Assembly (NCBI GenBank): GCA_018372435.1
Contig: JAHAJA010000001.1
Location: forward strand, 372,001-436,000
DNA from: Clostridiales bacterium
GTDB lineage: Bacteria; Bacillota; Clostridia; Lachnospirales; Lachnospiraceae
Direction: 5' to 3'
DNA length: 64,000 nt
Shown here in pieces: positions 22,565-32,852 of the stretch. A program made the translations under genes and the position numbers. Position 1 is the stretch's first letter, and each line of letters opens with the position of its first letter. The notes under the pieces are model-generated. The model was not told the DNA's origin. It was given only the letters and a program-made list of their open reading frames with translations, and did no database searches.

Positions 22565-24883
22565 ATGTTTGGCAAATTATTAAATCACCAAGTTAAGAAT
22601 CAAGAAATTACAGTAGAATTCGAGAAAAAACAAAGCAAGATACATATTATTACGGATGAGATATGGAATGTATTTGCTTCTTTTGATAGTGAAGAGGAAC
22701 CATCAGCAGCCATTGAAGGGAATAAACAAAGGGATACAGAATTTACAGTTGTCAAGAAGGACGAGTATCTTCAGATAGCAACTAAAAGTGTTATAGCTAA
22801 TGTATATGATGATTTTAAAATAGATTTTTATAATGCAGAAGGAAAATTAGTCTGTGAAGATTATAGAGGAGAACGAGTAGTACGTAAAGGTGTAAGTGAA
22901 GAATTCATACAAATGGCTCTACTAGAAGGACATCAAGTTGAACAAAAGAAGGAACACTATAAGATTGAAGTCCTAAAGAAGATGCAGGGTGATGAAGCCT
23001 TTTACGGATTAGGTGATAAAACAGGTTTTCTTAATAAGCGTGGCTATGAATATGAGATGTGGAATTCAGATATTCCAGATCCACAAGTGGATTCTTTTAA
23101 GGCATTATACAAATCAATACCTTTCTATATTGCACTAAGAAAAGAGTGTGTATATGGTTTGTTCTATGATAACACATATCGTAGTTATTTTGATATGGGT
23201 AAAGAAAGTGATGAGTATTATTTGTTCGGTGCAGAACAAGGAAATCTTAATTATTATTACGTAGCTGGTGATAATATCAAAACTATAATTAAGAATTATA
23301 CCTATCTGACAGGACGTACTTATGTACCACAAATCTGGACACTAGGATATCAACAATCAAGATGGGGATACGAATCGGAGAATCAAGTAAGGGAAATTGC
23401 AACGAACCTACGTAAATATGATCTTCCATGTGATGTTATACATCTTGATATTGATTATATGGAACGATTCAAGGTGTTTACTTGGAACAAGGAACACTAT
23501 GAGGATCCAAAGAAATTAATTAAAGATCTTAAAGATGATGGATTTAAGATTGTAACCATCATTGATCCAGGAGTTAAGGTAGAAGAAGGATATTCTGTAT
23601 ATGAAGAAGGCGTGAAGAATGGATATTTTGCTACTGATAAAGATGGTGATATCTACGTGAATTCTGTATGGCCTGGAAAATCCGTATTCCCTGATTTCGG
23701 GAATGAAGAGGCGCGAACTTGGTGGGGGAATAATCATTCCTTCTTATTGGAACAAGGGGTTCGTGGTATCTGGAATGATATGAATGAACCTGCTAGTTTT
23801 GAAGGACAACTTCCAGATGATGTTGTATTCTCTGATGGAGTAAAGAAATCAAACCATGCAAAAGTCCACAATATCTATGGACATATGATGGCAAAAGCAA
23901 CCTACGAAGGTTTAAAACGATTAGATGGAAGAAGACCATATGTAATTACAAGAGCTTGTTATGCAGGAAGTCAGAAGTATTCTACAGCTTGGACAGGAGA
24001 CAATCATAGTATCTGGGCACATCTTAAGATGGCAGTACCGCAATTATGTAATCTAGGTTTAAGTGGTATGGCTTTCGTTGGTACCGATATCGGTGGATTT
24101 GGATCAGATGCTACCAAAGAATTATTATGTAGATGGGTACAAGTTGGCTGCTTCTCACCATTATTCCGTAATCATGCAGCGAAGGGAACAAGATTCCAAG
24201 AACCTTGGCAATTTGATGAAGAAACCCTTAATATCAACCGCAAATACATTAAATTACGTTACCGATTACTTCCTTACTTCTATGATTTGTTCTATCAGTC
24301 AGAAAGAGAAGGATTACCAATTGTTCGCCCATTAATTATGCATTATGAGAAAGATGAAGTTGCTAAAAACATGAATGAAGAGTTCTTGGTAGGGGAAAAT
24401 GTACTGGTTGCTCCTGTGTTAGATCAAGGACAAACTTGCAAAATGGTTTATCTTCCAGAAGGAACTTGGTATGATTACTGGACTAAGGAGTTGGTACAAG
24501 GTGGAAGATATATCTTACGTGATGCACCATTAGATGTTTGTCCGATTTATGTGAAAGCAGGTGCGATTCTTCCAAATTATACTGAGCAAAGCTATGTTGG
24601 AGAGAAAGAGCAAGATACATTAATTCTTGATGTTTATCCTGGTGAAGGAAGCTATACACATTATCAAGACAATGGTGAAGATTTTGCTTACCAAGCTGGG
24701 GAAATTAATGAATTCCATATCAAAGTTAATAAGGATAATACTTGTACCATCAATCTTGTACAGGAAGGTTATGATGCTATCTATAAGACGGTTCGTGTAA
24801 ATTGTTTAGATCATGTAGTAGAATTCAAAGTAAATGATATGGAACAAGTTAATGGTGGACGAGTTATAAAGGTTACGTTATAA
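22565..24883 (+). CDS. Glycoside hydrolase family 31 alpha-glucosidase
   Basis: 772 residues with an N-terminal beta-sandwich (about 1-250), a catalytic barrel (about 260-600) and C-terminal beta domains. The catalytic nucleophile Asp is in GIWNDMNEPASFEG and the acid/base Asp in AWTGDNHSIW; DIGGFGSDATKELLCRW and SPLFRNHAAKGTR are further family blocks. GH31 enzymes release glucose or xylose from non-reducing ends of alpha-glucosides. No signal peptide is seen, so it acts in the cytosol on imported oligosaccharides. ATGGAGGAA precedes the ATG, and the promoter carries an operator-like palindrome. Confidence 0.93.
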   Translation: MFGKLLNHQVKNQEITVEFEKKQSKIHIITDEIWNVFASFDSEEEPSAAIEGNKQRDTEFTVVKKDEYLQIATKSVIANVYDDFKIDFYNAEGKLVCEDYRGERVVRKGVSEEFIQMALLEGHQVEQKKEHYKIEVLKKMQGDEAFYGLGDKTGFLNKRGYEYEMWNSDIPDPQVDSFKALYKSIPFYIALRKECVYGLFYDNTYRSYFDMGKESDEYYLFGAEQGNLNYYYVAGDNIKTIIKNYTYLTGRTYVPQIWTLGYQQSRWGYESENQVREIATNLRKYDLPCDVIHLDIDYMERFKVFTWNKEHYEDPKKLIKDLKDDGFKIVTIIDPGVKVEEGYSVYEEGVKNGYFATDKDGDIYVNSVWPGKSVFPDFGNEEARTWWGNNHSFLLEQGVRGIWNDMNEPASFEGQLPDDVVFSDGVKKSNHAKVHNIYGHMMAKATYEGLKRLDGRRPYVITRACYAGSQKYSTAWTGDNHSIWAHLKMAVPQLCNLGLSGMAFVGTDIGGFGSDATKELLCRWVQVGCFSPLFRNHAAKGTRFQEPWQFDEETLNINRKYIKLRYRLLPYFYDLFYQSEREGLPIVRPLIMHYEKDEVAKNMNEEFLVGENVLVAPVLDQGQTCKMVYLPEGTWYDYWTKELVQGGRYILRDAPLDVCPIYVKAGAILPNYTEQSYVGEKEQDTLILDVYPGEGSYTHYQDNGEDFAYQAGEINEFHIKVNKDNTCTINLVQEGYDAIYKTVRVNCLDHVVEFKVNDMEQVNGGRVIKVTL

Positions 24884-24925
24884 GAATAGTCTCACTGTGA
24901 TGGGGAAGGAGATTAGTTAACAAGT

Positions 24926-25615
24926 ATGAAAGAAGCAATCTTAATAATTGAAGATGACATAGATTTATCTAATGTAATGAAAGATTTCATTGCCAATGAT
25001 GGCTATGATGTTAGACAAGCGTTTACAGGGACAGAAGGTCTGAGAATGCTTGAAGATTGTGAACCTGCTCTTGTTGTACTAGATATTATGTTACCTGGAA
25101 TTGATGGAATTGCTGTATGTAAGAAGATTAGGGAGGAGAAACACCTCCCAATCATTATTATCTCAGCTAAGAATTCTGACTATGATAAGGTATTAGCACT
25201 TGGAGTAGGTGCGGATGATTATATGACAAAACCATTTTCTCAGATCGAGTTAGTTGCTAGAATAAAGTCTCACCTAAGAAGAGTAACACAGTTTATTCCT
25301 GTTCAAGAGAGGAATAAGAGAAAGGAAAAATGTTTTGGTAACCTAAAAATATATAGTGATTCCTATGAAGTTACGATAGCGGGGAAGGCAATTGAGTTTT
25401 CGCCGAAAGAGTTTCAGGTTCTTGATTTCTTATCCGATTATCCTTCGAGGGTGTTTACCAAGGACCAAATTATCAGTCAAGTCTGGGGGTACTCAGATTT
25501 TATAGATGATAATACAATTGCAGTATATATTGGTAGAATAAGAGAAAAGTTAGCAAAAGAAGAGGCAAGTTATATTAAAACCGTGTGGGGAGTCGGTTAC
25601 AAATGGGAAGGTTAA
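24926..25615 (+). CDS. OmpR-type response regulator (system 1)
   Basis: 229 residues. The receiver domain has the acidic pair IIEDD, the phosphorylated Asp in LVVLDIMLPGIDG (about residue 53) and the Lys in YMTKPF (about 104). The C-terminal winged helix (about 130-229) has FSPKEFQVLDFL and NTIAVYIGRIREKL, ending KTVWGVGYKWEG. It overlaps the histidine kinase gene by 13 bp, so the two are co-translated. The nearby divergent MacB/FtsX exporter is a plausible target. Confidence 0.93.
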   Translation: MKEAILIIEDDIDLSNVMKDFIANDGYDVRQAFTGTEGLRMLEDCEPALVVLDIMLPGIDGIAVCKKIREEKHLPIIIISAKNSDYDKVLALGVGADDYMTKPFSQIELVARIKSHLRRVTQFIPVQERNKRKEKCFGNLKIYSDSYEVTIAGKAIEFSPKEFQVLDFLSDYPSRVFTKDQIISQVWGYSDFIDDNTIAVYIGRIREKLAKEEASYIKTVWGVGYKWEG

Positions 25616-26943
25616 CGATTAAACAGAGAATTATTGCTTATTCTGGCACAATTATATTAGGAGTGATTATACTTTGTGGGCTAATTATCTATCTGGTTAA
25701 TAAAAACCAGGACGTATTGATTCATAATCGGGCGCGTGTATTGATGAATAACAGTATCTATGAAGTGAATCAAGGAGATTATACGTCCTTGGAAGAATAT
25801 TCATACCTTGTCATTAACCTTAGTGGAGAAGTGATTCATTCAAATAAAACAAAGGATTTGGAGCAAAGCCCCATTGATATGAAGACAGTAACAGGAAATT
25901 CTTATGGAAGCCAGAAGAATGAGAACTATGTCTATAGTTCACCCGTACTTGAGAATGAGTTACAGACAGGGACGATTTTTGTTCAGATTCCATATAAGAA
26001 ACTTATTGAGAAGCCATATTACCTCATAGGAATTATGGTGGCGGTAGGCATAATCCTATTGATTACAATATTGCACTTTATTCGTTTCTTAAATCAGGAT
26101 ATCTTGGTACCGATTCGTCAAGTACACCTTTCTACGAAGAAGATTCGTCAAGGTAACTTACTTGAAAGAGTGCAGTATGACTATGATGGTGAAATCGGTA
26201 CGTTATGTCACGACTTTGAGGGGCTAAGAGATGAACTAGCCTATTCTATTCAAAATGAAAAACGTTTGAAGGAGAAGGAAAAATTATTATTAGCATATAT
26301 ATCCCATGACCTTCGAACACCCATTGCTACTATATCTGGTTATGTGGAAGGAATTCATACCGGTCTTGTAAAAGGAGAACGAGTACAAGAGTATACATCT
26401 ATCATTCTAAAGAAAGTTACAATGTTGAATGGTTTGATTGATGATATACTAGAGCATTCGAAAGCACAATTATACGAATTCGATATACAGAAGGCAGAAT
26501 GTTATTCAAAAGAGTTCTTCACCAGTATCGTTGAGGAATCATGGGAGGATGCGAGGAAGAAAGGGTTAGAATTTAAATACACGGAGATTCCTAATGTTCT
26601 TCTTAGTATTGATCAGAAGCGAATTCGTCAAGTCTTGCAAAATCTAATAGGAAACGCAATGAAATTCACGGATAAAGGAACCATCTCCATACTATTTCGT
26701 TATGAAGATGGTAAGTTATTTATAGCTGTTCACGATACAGGAATAGGAATACCTGCTACAGATCAAGCAATGATTTTTGAAGCATTCTTTCGTGGTGAAA
26801 AGGCAAGAACCCTCAATGTTCCTGGTTCAGGCTTAGGTCTTAGTATTGCCAAGTATATTGTGACACAACATGGTGGTAGAATCTACTGTGACAGTATTCT
26901 GAATGAAGGTACCACCTTGGAGTTTTATATTCCAGTTGCATAA
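25603..26943 (+). CDS. Sensor histidine kinase (system 1)
   Basis: 446 residues with two membrane helices (about 10-32 and 145-168) flanking an extracytoplasmic domain of about 110 residues, a HAMP linker, the phosphorylation site LAYISHDLRTPIATISGYVE and an ATPase domain with LIGNAMKFT, DTGIGIP and GSGLGLSIAKYIV. It is a complete orthodox kinase paired with the overlapping response regulator. ATG at 25603 has GGGGAG about 9 bases upstream and is preferred over the upstream in-frame alternatives. Confidence 0.93.
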   Translation: MGRLTIKQRIIAYSGTIILGVIILCGLIIYLVNKNQDVLIHNRARVLMNNSIYEVNQGDYTSLEEYSYLVINLSGEVIHSNKTKDLEQSPIDMKTVTGNSYGSQKNENYVYSSPVLENELQTGTIFVQIPYKKLIEKPYYLIGIMVAVGIILLITILHFIRFLNQDILVPIRQVHLSTKKIRQGNLLERVQYDYDGEIGTLCHDFEGLRDELAYSIQNEKRLKEKEKLLLAYISHDLRTPIATISGYVEGIHTGLVKGERVQEYTSIILKKVTMLNGLIDDILEHSKAQLYEFDIQKAECYSKEFFTSIVEESWEDARKKGLEFKYTEIPNVLLSIDQKRIRQVLQNLIGNAMKFTDKGTISILFRYEDGKLFIAVHDTGIGIPATDQAMIFEAFFRGEKARTLNVPGSGLGLSIAKYIVTQHGGRIYCDSILNEGTTLEFYIPVA

Positions 26944-27008
26944 GTGATTGAAACGAGAGGCTATTGCAAAATTTATATCTTCGCATAAGGAACGCTTTCA
27001 CATACCAA

Positions 27009-27066
27009 CAAAAAAACAATCTTCACGAATCATCTGGACAGACAATTTGTTGAAGTTTGTTTTTTT
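27009..27066. terminator. Probable bidirectional terminator between system 1 and exporter 1
   Basis: AAAAAAACAATCTTCAC and GTTGAAGTTTGTTTTTTT form an imperfect stem with A and T runs on opposite sides. It lies between the convergent kinase and ABC ATPase genes. The left arm is reminiscent of the terminator-like repeats T1-T3. Confidence 0.55.
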
Positions 27067-27138
27067 GATGTTGCATTTTAATGCATTAATAATAATGTTA
27101 CAGTTGATAGTTTATATAAATCCCCTCAGATGTATAGT

Positions 27139-27894
27139 TTACCAACCTTGTTCCTTTAAGAAATCGTATACAATGGATTTGCGCTCTTTCTCCTTATCAG
27201 CCGTATACTTCCCAAGGTTTAATTCTGCATATATATGGCCATCTGCCATATATAATAGACGAGTTGCACGAGTTGCGGCCTTTAGGTCATGGGTAACCAT
27301 TACAATGGATTGACCTTGTTCATTTAACTTCGTTAGGCTGTCGAGAACCTGACTGCCAGTAGATGAGTTAAGTGCTCCGGTAGGTTCGTCACCGAAGATA
27401 ATCCTAGAACCTCCAATTAAGGCACGACAGATGGCAACACGTTGCTGCTGTCCTCCAGACAGTTCACTTGGATACTTATCTTTTTCCTCTAATAGCCCAA
27501 ATTGATCTAATAGGGATAGTGCTTTCTTATTGATTTTCTCTTTCGTGTCTGTTCCATATCCGATATAGGTTATGTTTTCAAGTGTAGTTAAATCATGAAG
27601 TAAATTCATACTCTGAAAGATGAAAGATACCTCCATTTTACGAAACTTGCTTAGTTCCTTTTCGGACATATTCATAATATCTTTACCAAGGATTTTAACA
27701 GTACCACTTGTTGGGCGATCCATAGAGCTTATGGAATAAAGTAAAGTTGATTTCCCACTTCCACTACTACCCATAATAACAGTAAAATCACCTTCATAGA
27801 TTTCCAAGTCAATGTTTTTAAGAACATTCAATCCGGTTTTTCCTAAGATATAGGTTTTACATAATTGTTTTGTTTCTATTATTATATTTCTCAT
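27139..27894 (-). CDS. MacB-type ABC transporter ATP-binding protein (exporter 1)
   Basis: 251 residues, Walker A GSSGSGKST, Q-loop FIFQSMNLL, signature ELSGGQQQRVAICRAL, Walker B IIFGDEPTGAL and switch region VMVTHDLKAA. The pattern DEPTGALNSSTGSQVLDSL is that of ATPases working with FtsX-like permeases in peptide or lipoprotein export and antimicrobial-peptide defence. It follows the permease gene with a 140-bp palindrome in between. AAAGGA lies 8 bases before ATG 27894, two codons inside the longest frame. Confidence 0.92.
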   Translation of the reverse strand: MRNIIIETKQLCKTYILGKTGLNVLKNIDLEIYEGDFTVIMGSSGSGKSTLLYSISSMDRPTSGTVKILGKDIMNMSEKELSKFRKMEVSFIFQSMNLLHDLTTLENITYIGYGTDTKEKINKKALSLLDQFGLLEEKDKYPSELSGGQQQRVAICRALIGGSRIIFGDEPTGALNSSTGSQVLDSLTKLNEQGQSIVMVTHDLKAATRATRLLYMADGHIYAELNLGKYTADKEKERKSIVYDFLKEQGW

Positions 27895-27934
27895 ATTCAT
27901 ATTCCTTTCATACTTTGTGTATCAAAGACTAAAA

Positions 27935-28074
27935 GCAAAACTCTTAAAATGTAAACTTACTTCTTGCCTAATTCACTATGACTAAAAAACGGTAGTGTAG
28001 TACTTAGGTGTGTAACGTGTTTTGTGTCATAGTGCATTAGGCAAGAAGTTGTGTAAATAAAGTTTGAGTTTTGC
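27935..28074. repeat. 140-bp palindromic element between exporter-1 permease and ATPase genes
   Basis: The ends are GCAAAACTC and GAGTTTTGC. Inside, a 23-bp stem (27960-27982 with 28026-28048, one mismatch) closes a 43-base loop. The right end AAGTTTGAGTT is shared with the termini of the MITE-like family A-D, the rest is not. It sits within what should be one transcript, so it may act as an RNA stability or attenuation structure. Confidence 0.7.
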
Positions 28075-28090
28075 AGTAACAATTAAACCT

Positions 28091-30403
28091 TTATTCCTCC
28101 ATTAGCTTCTTAGGTGAGATGTGACGAATCATCAAACTAAGGAAAATTGTTATAATAGTAATCACTATAAGTCCGATTCCCATAAACATGCCTGTGGGTA
28201 CAAGTTTAGTTTGGTAAGCATCTACGGTAAGAATGGATTGAAAGATACGTGCATTAAACAATTGATTCAATAGAAGTGCGAATAAGACCCCTATTATACT
28301 TAAAATTAAAATACGAAATACATTTCTTCTAATAATATAAGAATTAGTAAATCCAAAGGCTTTCATAATACCAAAATTCTTCTGTTGCTCATTATTGTTC
28401 ATGATTATTAGATTAATAATATTTAGCAATGTGAAGCTACAGAAGATACCGATGATAATCATAGTAACTGGCGTCATAATTGACATAATGGATTGTTTTA
28501 TATTATCTACGATGTCCTTCATAGTACCATAACGATATTCAGGAAAGGTATTTTTAAAATCGTCTTCGAATACTTTGGAATCAGCAGGGTTCTTTAAGTT
28601 AATTCCAATGGAGGTATGATAATTTTCTGCAGGGAATTCCGCTAAAGCATCCGTAACGAAAGCAAGACAAGGTGTCATCATGGAATGAAATATACCAGTG
28701 ATTAGGTAAGTATCGGTGGAATTATCGATGGTAAGTGATATGTTGTCTCCAATTGTATAGTTACTATCTTTTAATGTGGTAGAATCAAGGGCAATTTCAT
28801 TCTTATTCTGTGGTGCGCGTCCTTTTGCGTATTTGATTCCAGTAAGTTCGTAATCATACGTGTTCAGGGCTAGGATATTAGCATATTTAACATTAATACT
28901 TGGATCCTCGCATGAGACTTGCAGATCAGCATAGGTAGCTCCGGTACCAGTGATATAGCTATCTACATAGGGACTATTCTTAACATAATTCAGCAAATCT
29001 TCTGGGATTGCCGAGTTATCTTTACTTAAGAAACAGTTACTTTTTGGCTGTGCAACCCATGCGGTGGCATTATCCTCCATATGATCGAATGCATTGCACA
29101 TATTAATTAGCATCGTTCCAATATAGAAGGAAAATGTAACGACGATAATAACGAGTAAGGAGCGATTGCGGTATTTGAAGATATCATTAATTGCCATGCT
29201 GAATGAGGAGTGTGCATTCTTGATTATAGATTTCTTAAGTTTAGCTTTGGTTGACGTTATTCCAACATGGAAGGCATCTACAGGAGATATTTTGCCAATT
29301 CTTCTTAAGGCAAGATAGATGCTGGTTAGTAGCAAAAGCGTGGTAAAGAGAATAACGAATAAAACGCGGGATATAGAAGAGGTACTTAGATGATAAGAAC
29401 CCATATATTCCATTACAATATTACCGATGAAGATGGATACTGGAAGACCTAGGAGTGCACCAATAATAATGGAGAGTACTCCTACAGCTGAATACGCTTT
29501 CATATAAAAACCCATTATTTTGGTAGTAGAGAATCCAACGGATTTGTAAGTTCCAATTGCTCCGTATTCATTCAAGATTGTATTTCGAATGAAGAAAAGT
29601 ACAATAATGATAGTAATGAGAAACATGAATAGGGAGGTTAATGTTCCTAATTTGGATACTAAGGAAGTCATTAAAGTTGCTCTGATTTTCAGATCATTCA
29701 ATGTAGATTTTAATATAGCATAATGATCTCCAGTATAATGATCTTCAATACACTGGCTTAGTGTATCTATGTCTTGGTCGGAAATTATACTTATGAATTC
29801 CAAAGGTTGCCTACTCTCAAACATGCTATTATCCGCTTTATTGAAGTAGATGAATGCTCCAGTGCTCATGGATACAGGCTTGGTGTTATCATTCACAAGG
29901 GCAGATACCGTGAGCTCGTTGGAAGTCCCCTTTATTGTAAATGTGTCCCCTACTTTAATGTCATGATTATCGGCTACTATTTTTTGAACCCATACTTCAC
30001 CCGGAGCAGGAGAATTTGCAGTCGTGTTACTTGAGACAACCTCCATCTGATAAGGCATACGATTGGTATCTTCTAGTTCTAGTGCAAAGAGCGGGGTGAT
30101 GTAATCACTCACCAAAGTTTCGTTGTGATACATCGGTAACGAATCAATAACGTAACCATTGTAGGTTGTTAAAGTAGCGGTAGAATCCTGTTCCTTTAAT
30201 AGAGGACGAATATAGTCGCTCGTTCCACCTGTTGCATAGAGGAATAAATCAGAATTATATTCTCTGGAAAATTGTTCTTTAGTATATTGTTCAACTTCAA
30301 TGCTAAAGCTTAGACAAGCGGATAACAACATAGCAGCAAAAGCAAGAATAAGACCAAGTACAATAAATTGAATTTTCTTTTTCTTTAATTTCTTAATCCA
30401 CAT
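28091..30403 (-). CDS. FtsX-like ABC transporter permease (exporter 1)
   Basis: 770 residues. A first membrane helix (about 10-32) is followed by an extracytoplasmic region of about 220 residues, a group of three helices (about 250-365, first FtsX domain), a single helix near 415-435, a second extracytoplasmic region (about 440-640) and three final helices (about 645-760, second FtsX domain with NFGIMKAFGFTNSYIIRRNV). This is the eight-helix layout with two FtsX domains. It works with the ATPase encoded downstream on the same strand and is divergent from response regulator 2. Confidence 0.9.
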   Translation of the reverse strand: MWIKKLKKKKIQFIVLGLILAFAAMLLSACLSFSIEVEQYTKEQFSREYNSDLFLYATGGTSDYIRPLLKEQDSTATLTTYNGYVIDSLPMYHNETLVSDYITPLFALELEDTNRMPYQMEVVSSNTTANSPAPGEVWVQKIVADNHDIKVGDTFTIKGTSNELTVSALVNDNTKPVSMSTGAFIYFNKADNSMFESRQPLEFISIISDQDIDTLSQCIEDHYTGDHYAILKSTLNDLKIRATLMTSLVSKLGTLTSLFMFLITIIIVLFFIRNTILNEYGAIGTYKSVGFSTTKIMGFYMKAYSAVGVLSIIIGALLGLPVSIFIGNIVMEYMGSYHLSTSSISRVLFVILFTTLLLLTSIYLALRRIGKISPVDAFHVGITSTKAKLKKSIIKNAHSSFSMAINDIFKYRNRSLLVIIVVTFSFYIGTMLINMCNAFDHMEDNATAWVAQPKSNCFLSKDNSAIPEDLLNYVKNSPYVDSYITGTGATYADLQVSCEDPSINVKYANILALNTYDYELTGIKYAKGRAPQNKNEIALDSTTLKDSNYTIGDNISLTIDNSTDTYLITGIFHSMMTPCLAFVTDALAEFPAENYHTSIGINLKNPADSKVFEDDFKNTFPEYRYGTMKDIVDNIKQSIMSIMTPVTMIIIGIFCSFTLLNIINLIIMNNNEQQKNFGIMKAFGFTNSYIIRRNVFRILILSIIGVLFALLLNQLFNARIFQSILTVDAYQTKLVPTGMFMGIGLIVITIITIFLSLMIRHISPKKLMEE

Positions 30404-30591
30404 AACAACTATTCCTTTCGTTTTATTTACTTATATTTTAATAAGTATTCCTATAACGCTAATGACGAAATTCTAAATAAATTCTTACAGTTAACTCATG
30501 TATGAATATTCAATTTAATAGAGAGATGATAGTATTATATTGGCTAATTATGTATAATGAAAGTATAACATATTACAAAGGGGAGGTCTCC

Positions 30592-31281
30592 ATGAGATAC
30601 AAGTGTTTAATCGTAGATGATGAGGTTGAGTTAGCACAGAGTACAGCGGAGTATTTTAATCTGTTTGATATTTTAACTACATATGTAACGAATTATGAGG
30701 ATTGTTTAACATTTTTTAAGGATCATAGCGCAGATGTTATCTTACTAGATATTAATCTGGCAGATGCATCTGGCTTCAATCTCTGTAAGAGGTTGCGAGA
30801 GACGATTGATGTACCGATTCTGTTTGTTAGTGCAAGGACCAGTGATGATGATATTCTAATTGCCTTGAATATAGGCGGGGATGATTATATAACAAAACCA
30901 TATACACTAAGCGTATTATTAGCAAAAGTAAAGGCTATTATAAAACGATATTCTTCAACGCTTGAACAAAAAGAAGTAGAAGAAACGTGTTATACGAATG
31001 GAACGCTCACTATTAATTATCAGTTAGGGAAAGTGTATCTTGATGGTAGGGAAGTTCCTTTTAAGGCAATGGAATATCGTTTGTTATGCTATCTAATTCG
31101 TAATAGAGGTAGAATTATTAGTAAAGAAGAATTGTTTCGTGAGGTTTGGGGAGATGCCATAACGGGTGATGGAACATTGAATGTACATATACGATATCTT
31201 AGGGAAAAGATTGAAGAAAATCCCAATGAACCAAGTCATATAAAGACTGTTTGGGGAAGAGGCTATATATATGAAGAGTAA
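30592..31281 (+). CDS. OmpR-type response regulator (system 2)
   Basis: 229 residues. Receiver: LIVDDEVELAQ, phospho-Asp in VILLDINLADASG (about residue 53) and Lys in YITKPYTLS. DNA-binding domain: FKAMEYRLLCYLIRN, GTLNVHIRYLREKI and the terminal KTVWGRGYIYEE. GGGGAGG is 5-6 bases before ATG 30592; the track-length start 90 bases upstream lacks a site. It overlaps the kinase gene by 11 bp and stands between two exporter operons, divergent from one and upstream of the other, so either may be its target. Confidence 0.93.
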   Translation: MRYKCLIVDDEVELAQSTAEYFNLFDILTTYVTNYEDCLTFFKDHSADVILLDINLADASGFNLCKRLRETIDVPILFVSARTSDDDILIALNIGGDDYITKPYTLSVLLAKVKAIIKRYSSTLEQKEVEETCYTNGTLTINYQLGKVYLDGREVPFKAMEYRLLCYLIRNRGRIISKEELFREVWGDAITGDGTLNVHIRYLREKIEENPNEPSHIKTVWGRGYIYEE

Positions 31282-32563
31282 GAGGCTCATTCTAATTATA
31301 TTTGCAATCTATGTAATCTTTAGTGGAATCTTATTATTACAGAACAATAAAGTAGTGGATAACCACTTTAAAGTAATTGATGTGAATGATTTGGTTCGCA
31401 CTATTGAGGAGAATTGGGATAAGGCAGGGATTGGTGATGAGAAGAGTAGACGCATTACTGAATTAGCTGATACATATAATATGGGAGTAGCAGTGTTAGA
31501 TTTATCAGGTATGTGTTTATATAAAACGAAGGGGATGAATCAGGATTCTATAAAAGCGGCCATTGAACATGGTGATACGATAATGGATTTGTGTAACGAT
31601 GGAAGTATAGAAGGAAAGATAATACTATCTAATCTAAATATGGAAAGTCAGATGCAGCAGACACATATTAGTAGAATGATTATATTCAGTACAACTTTGG
31701 TTGGTATATGTCTAATTCTATATATGCTATATCTTGATCGTAAAGTGATTGCACCGTTTCAGAAATTAAATCGATTTGCAAGGAATGTGGCAGCAGGAAA
31801 TCTAGACACCCCATTAGAGATGGATCGGGAGAATATATTCGGGGCTTTCACAGAGAGCTTTGATATTATGCGAGAACAACTATATCAAGCAAGAGAAAAA
31901 GAAAGAGAAGCGAATGAGAGTAAGAAAGAATTAGTTGCCTCTCTTAGCCATGATATTAAGACACCATTAGCGTCAATACGAGCCATGTCTGAGCTGTTAG
32001 AGATCACACTTCATGAACCAAAACAGCTTGAGAAAGTACAAGCAATACAAAAGAAAGCGATTCAAATTGAACAACTAACGAACAATCTTTTTCATTCTAC
32101 CTTAGAGGAATTACAGACACTTAAAGTTAATGTTAAAGAAGAGGAGAGCTTAATACTAGATGATATTATTAGTACGACAGATTATCGACACTTAGTAGCG
32201 AATAAGCATATATGTGAATGTATTATCTGTTGTGATCGATTAAGGCTTGAACAGGTTTTTGATAATGTTATTGCGAATTCATATAAGTACGCAAATACTA
32301 AAATTGATATAGTAAGCAGACTCACAGAGTATACCTTAGAGATCAGGGTTAGAGATTATGGACAGGGAGTATCAAGTGATGATGTACCACTACTCACTAG
32401 GAAGTTTTACCGAGGCAAGAATGCGGAAGGTAAGATGGGAGCAGGAATTGGATTATATATGTCCCATTATTTTATGGAACAGATGGGTGGTACTCTAATT
32501 GCCAATAATTTTGAAGAGGGATTTGAGGTTGTAATTGAGATTCCTCTTACAATGATAAAGTAG
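31271..32563 (+). CDS. Sensor histidine kinase (system 2)
   Basis: 430 residues with a first helix at about 5-22, a roughly 110-residue extracytoplasmic segment, a second helix near 137-157, a HAMP linker, the phosphorylation site LVASLSHDIKTPLASIRAMS and an ATPase domain with VIANSYKYA, DYGQGV and GAGIGLYMSHYFM. The sizeable outer domain distinguishes it from the short-loop BceS-type kinases that sense through their exporter. It is translationally coupled to its regulator. Confidence 0.92.
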   Translation: MKSKRLILIIFAIYVIFSGILLLQNNKVVDNHFKVIDVNDLVRTIEENWDKAGIGDEKSRRITELADTYNMGVAVLDLSGMCLYKTKGMNQDSIKAAIEHGDTIMDLCNDGSIEGKIILSNLNMESQMQQTHISRMIIFSTTLVGICLILYMLYLDRKVIAPFQKLNRFARNVAAGNLDTPLEMDRENIFGAFTESFDIMREQLYQAREKEREANESKKELVASLSHDIKTPLASIRAMSELLEITLHEPKQLEKVQAIQKKAIQIEQLTNNLFHSTLEELQTLKVNVKEEESLILDDIISTTDYRHLVANKHICECIICCDRLRLEQVFDNVIANSYKYANTKIDIVSRLTEYTLEIRVRDYGQGVSSDDVPLLTRKFYRGKNAEGKMGAGIGLYMSHYFMEQMGGTLIANNFEEGFEVVIEIPLTMIK

Positions 32564-32619
32564 ATGGAATGAAATATTTATATAGAAATGGTTATAAAGA
32601 ACTATAATAAAGACGGTAT

Positions 32620-32695
32620 AAGGATAACTTAAAAACACGATAATCTTTGACAATTATGTTCAAGGGAAAGTGTACTGTAAGTTGTCCTTATTTTC
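32620..32695 (+). terminator. Terminator of two-component system 2
   Basis: AAGGATAACTT (32620-32630) pairs with AAGTTGTCCTT (32679-32689, one G-U pair), followed by ATTTTCTT. It implies that exporter 2 has its own promoter between here and 32850, which I could not identify with confidence. Confidence 0.6.
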
Positions 32696-32852
32696 TTGAA
32701 TAGTTTCGCTGTGGGTTCAGATTGGTATTATCAAACGAATTAAGGATTAATTAAGGTATACATAAAGACTGTTAAGTATTGCATCTGCTAAGATAAGGGA
32801 GTAGAAACAGAAAGCTTGCAGCTAATATAGAAGGAAGAGAGGATTATAAGTA

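Noticed and set aside
26948..27313. 121-codon plus-strand ORF after kinase 1
   Set aside because: Its second half is antisense to the ABC ATPase gene, it has no ribosome-binding site and its sequence looks like translated non-coding DNA.
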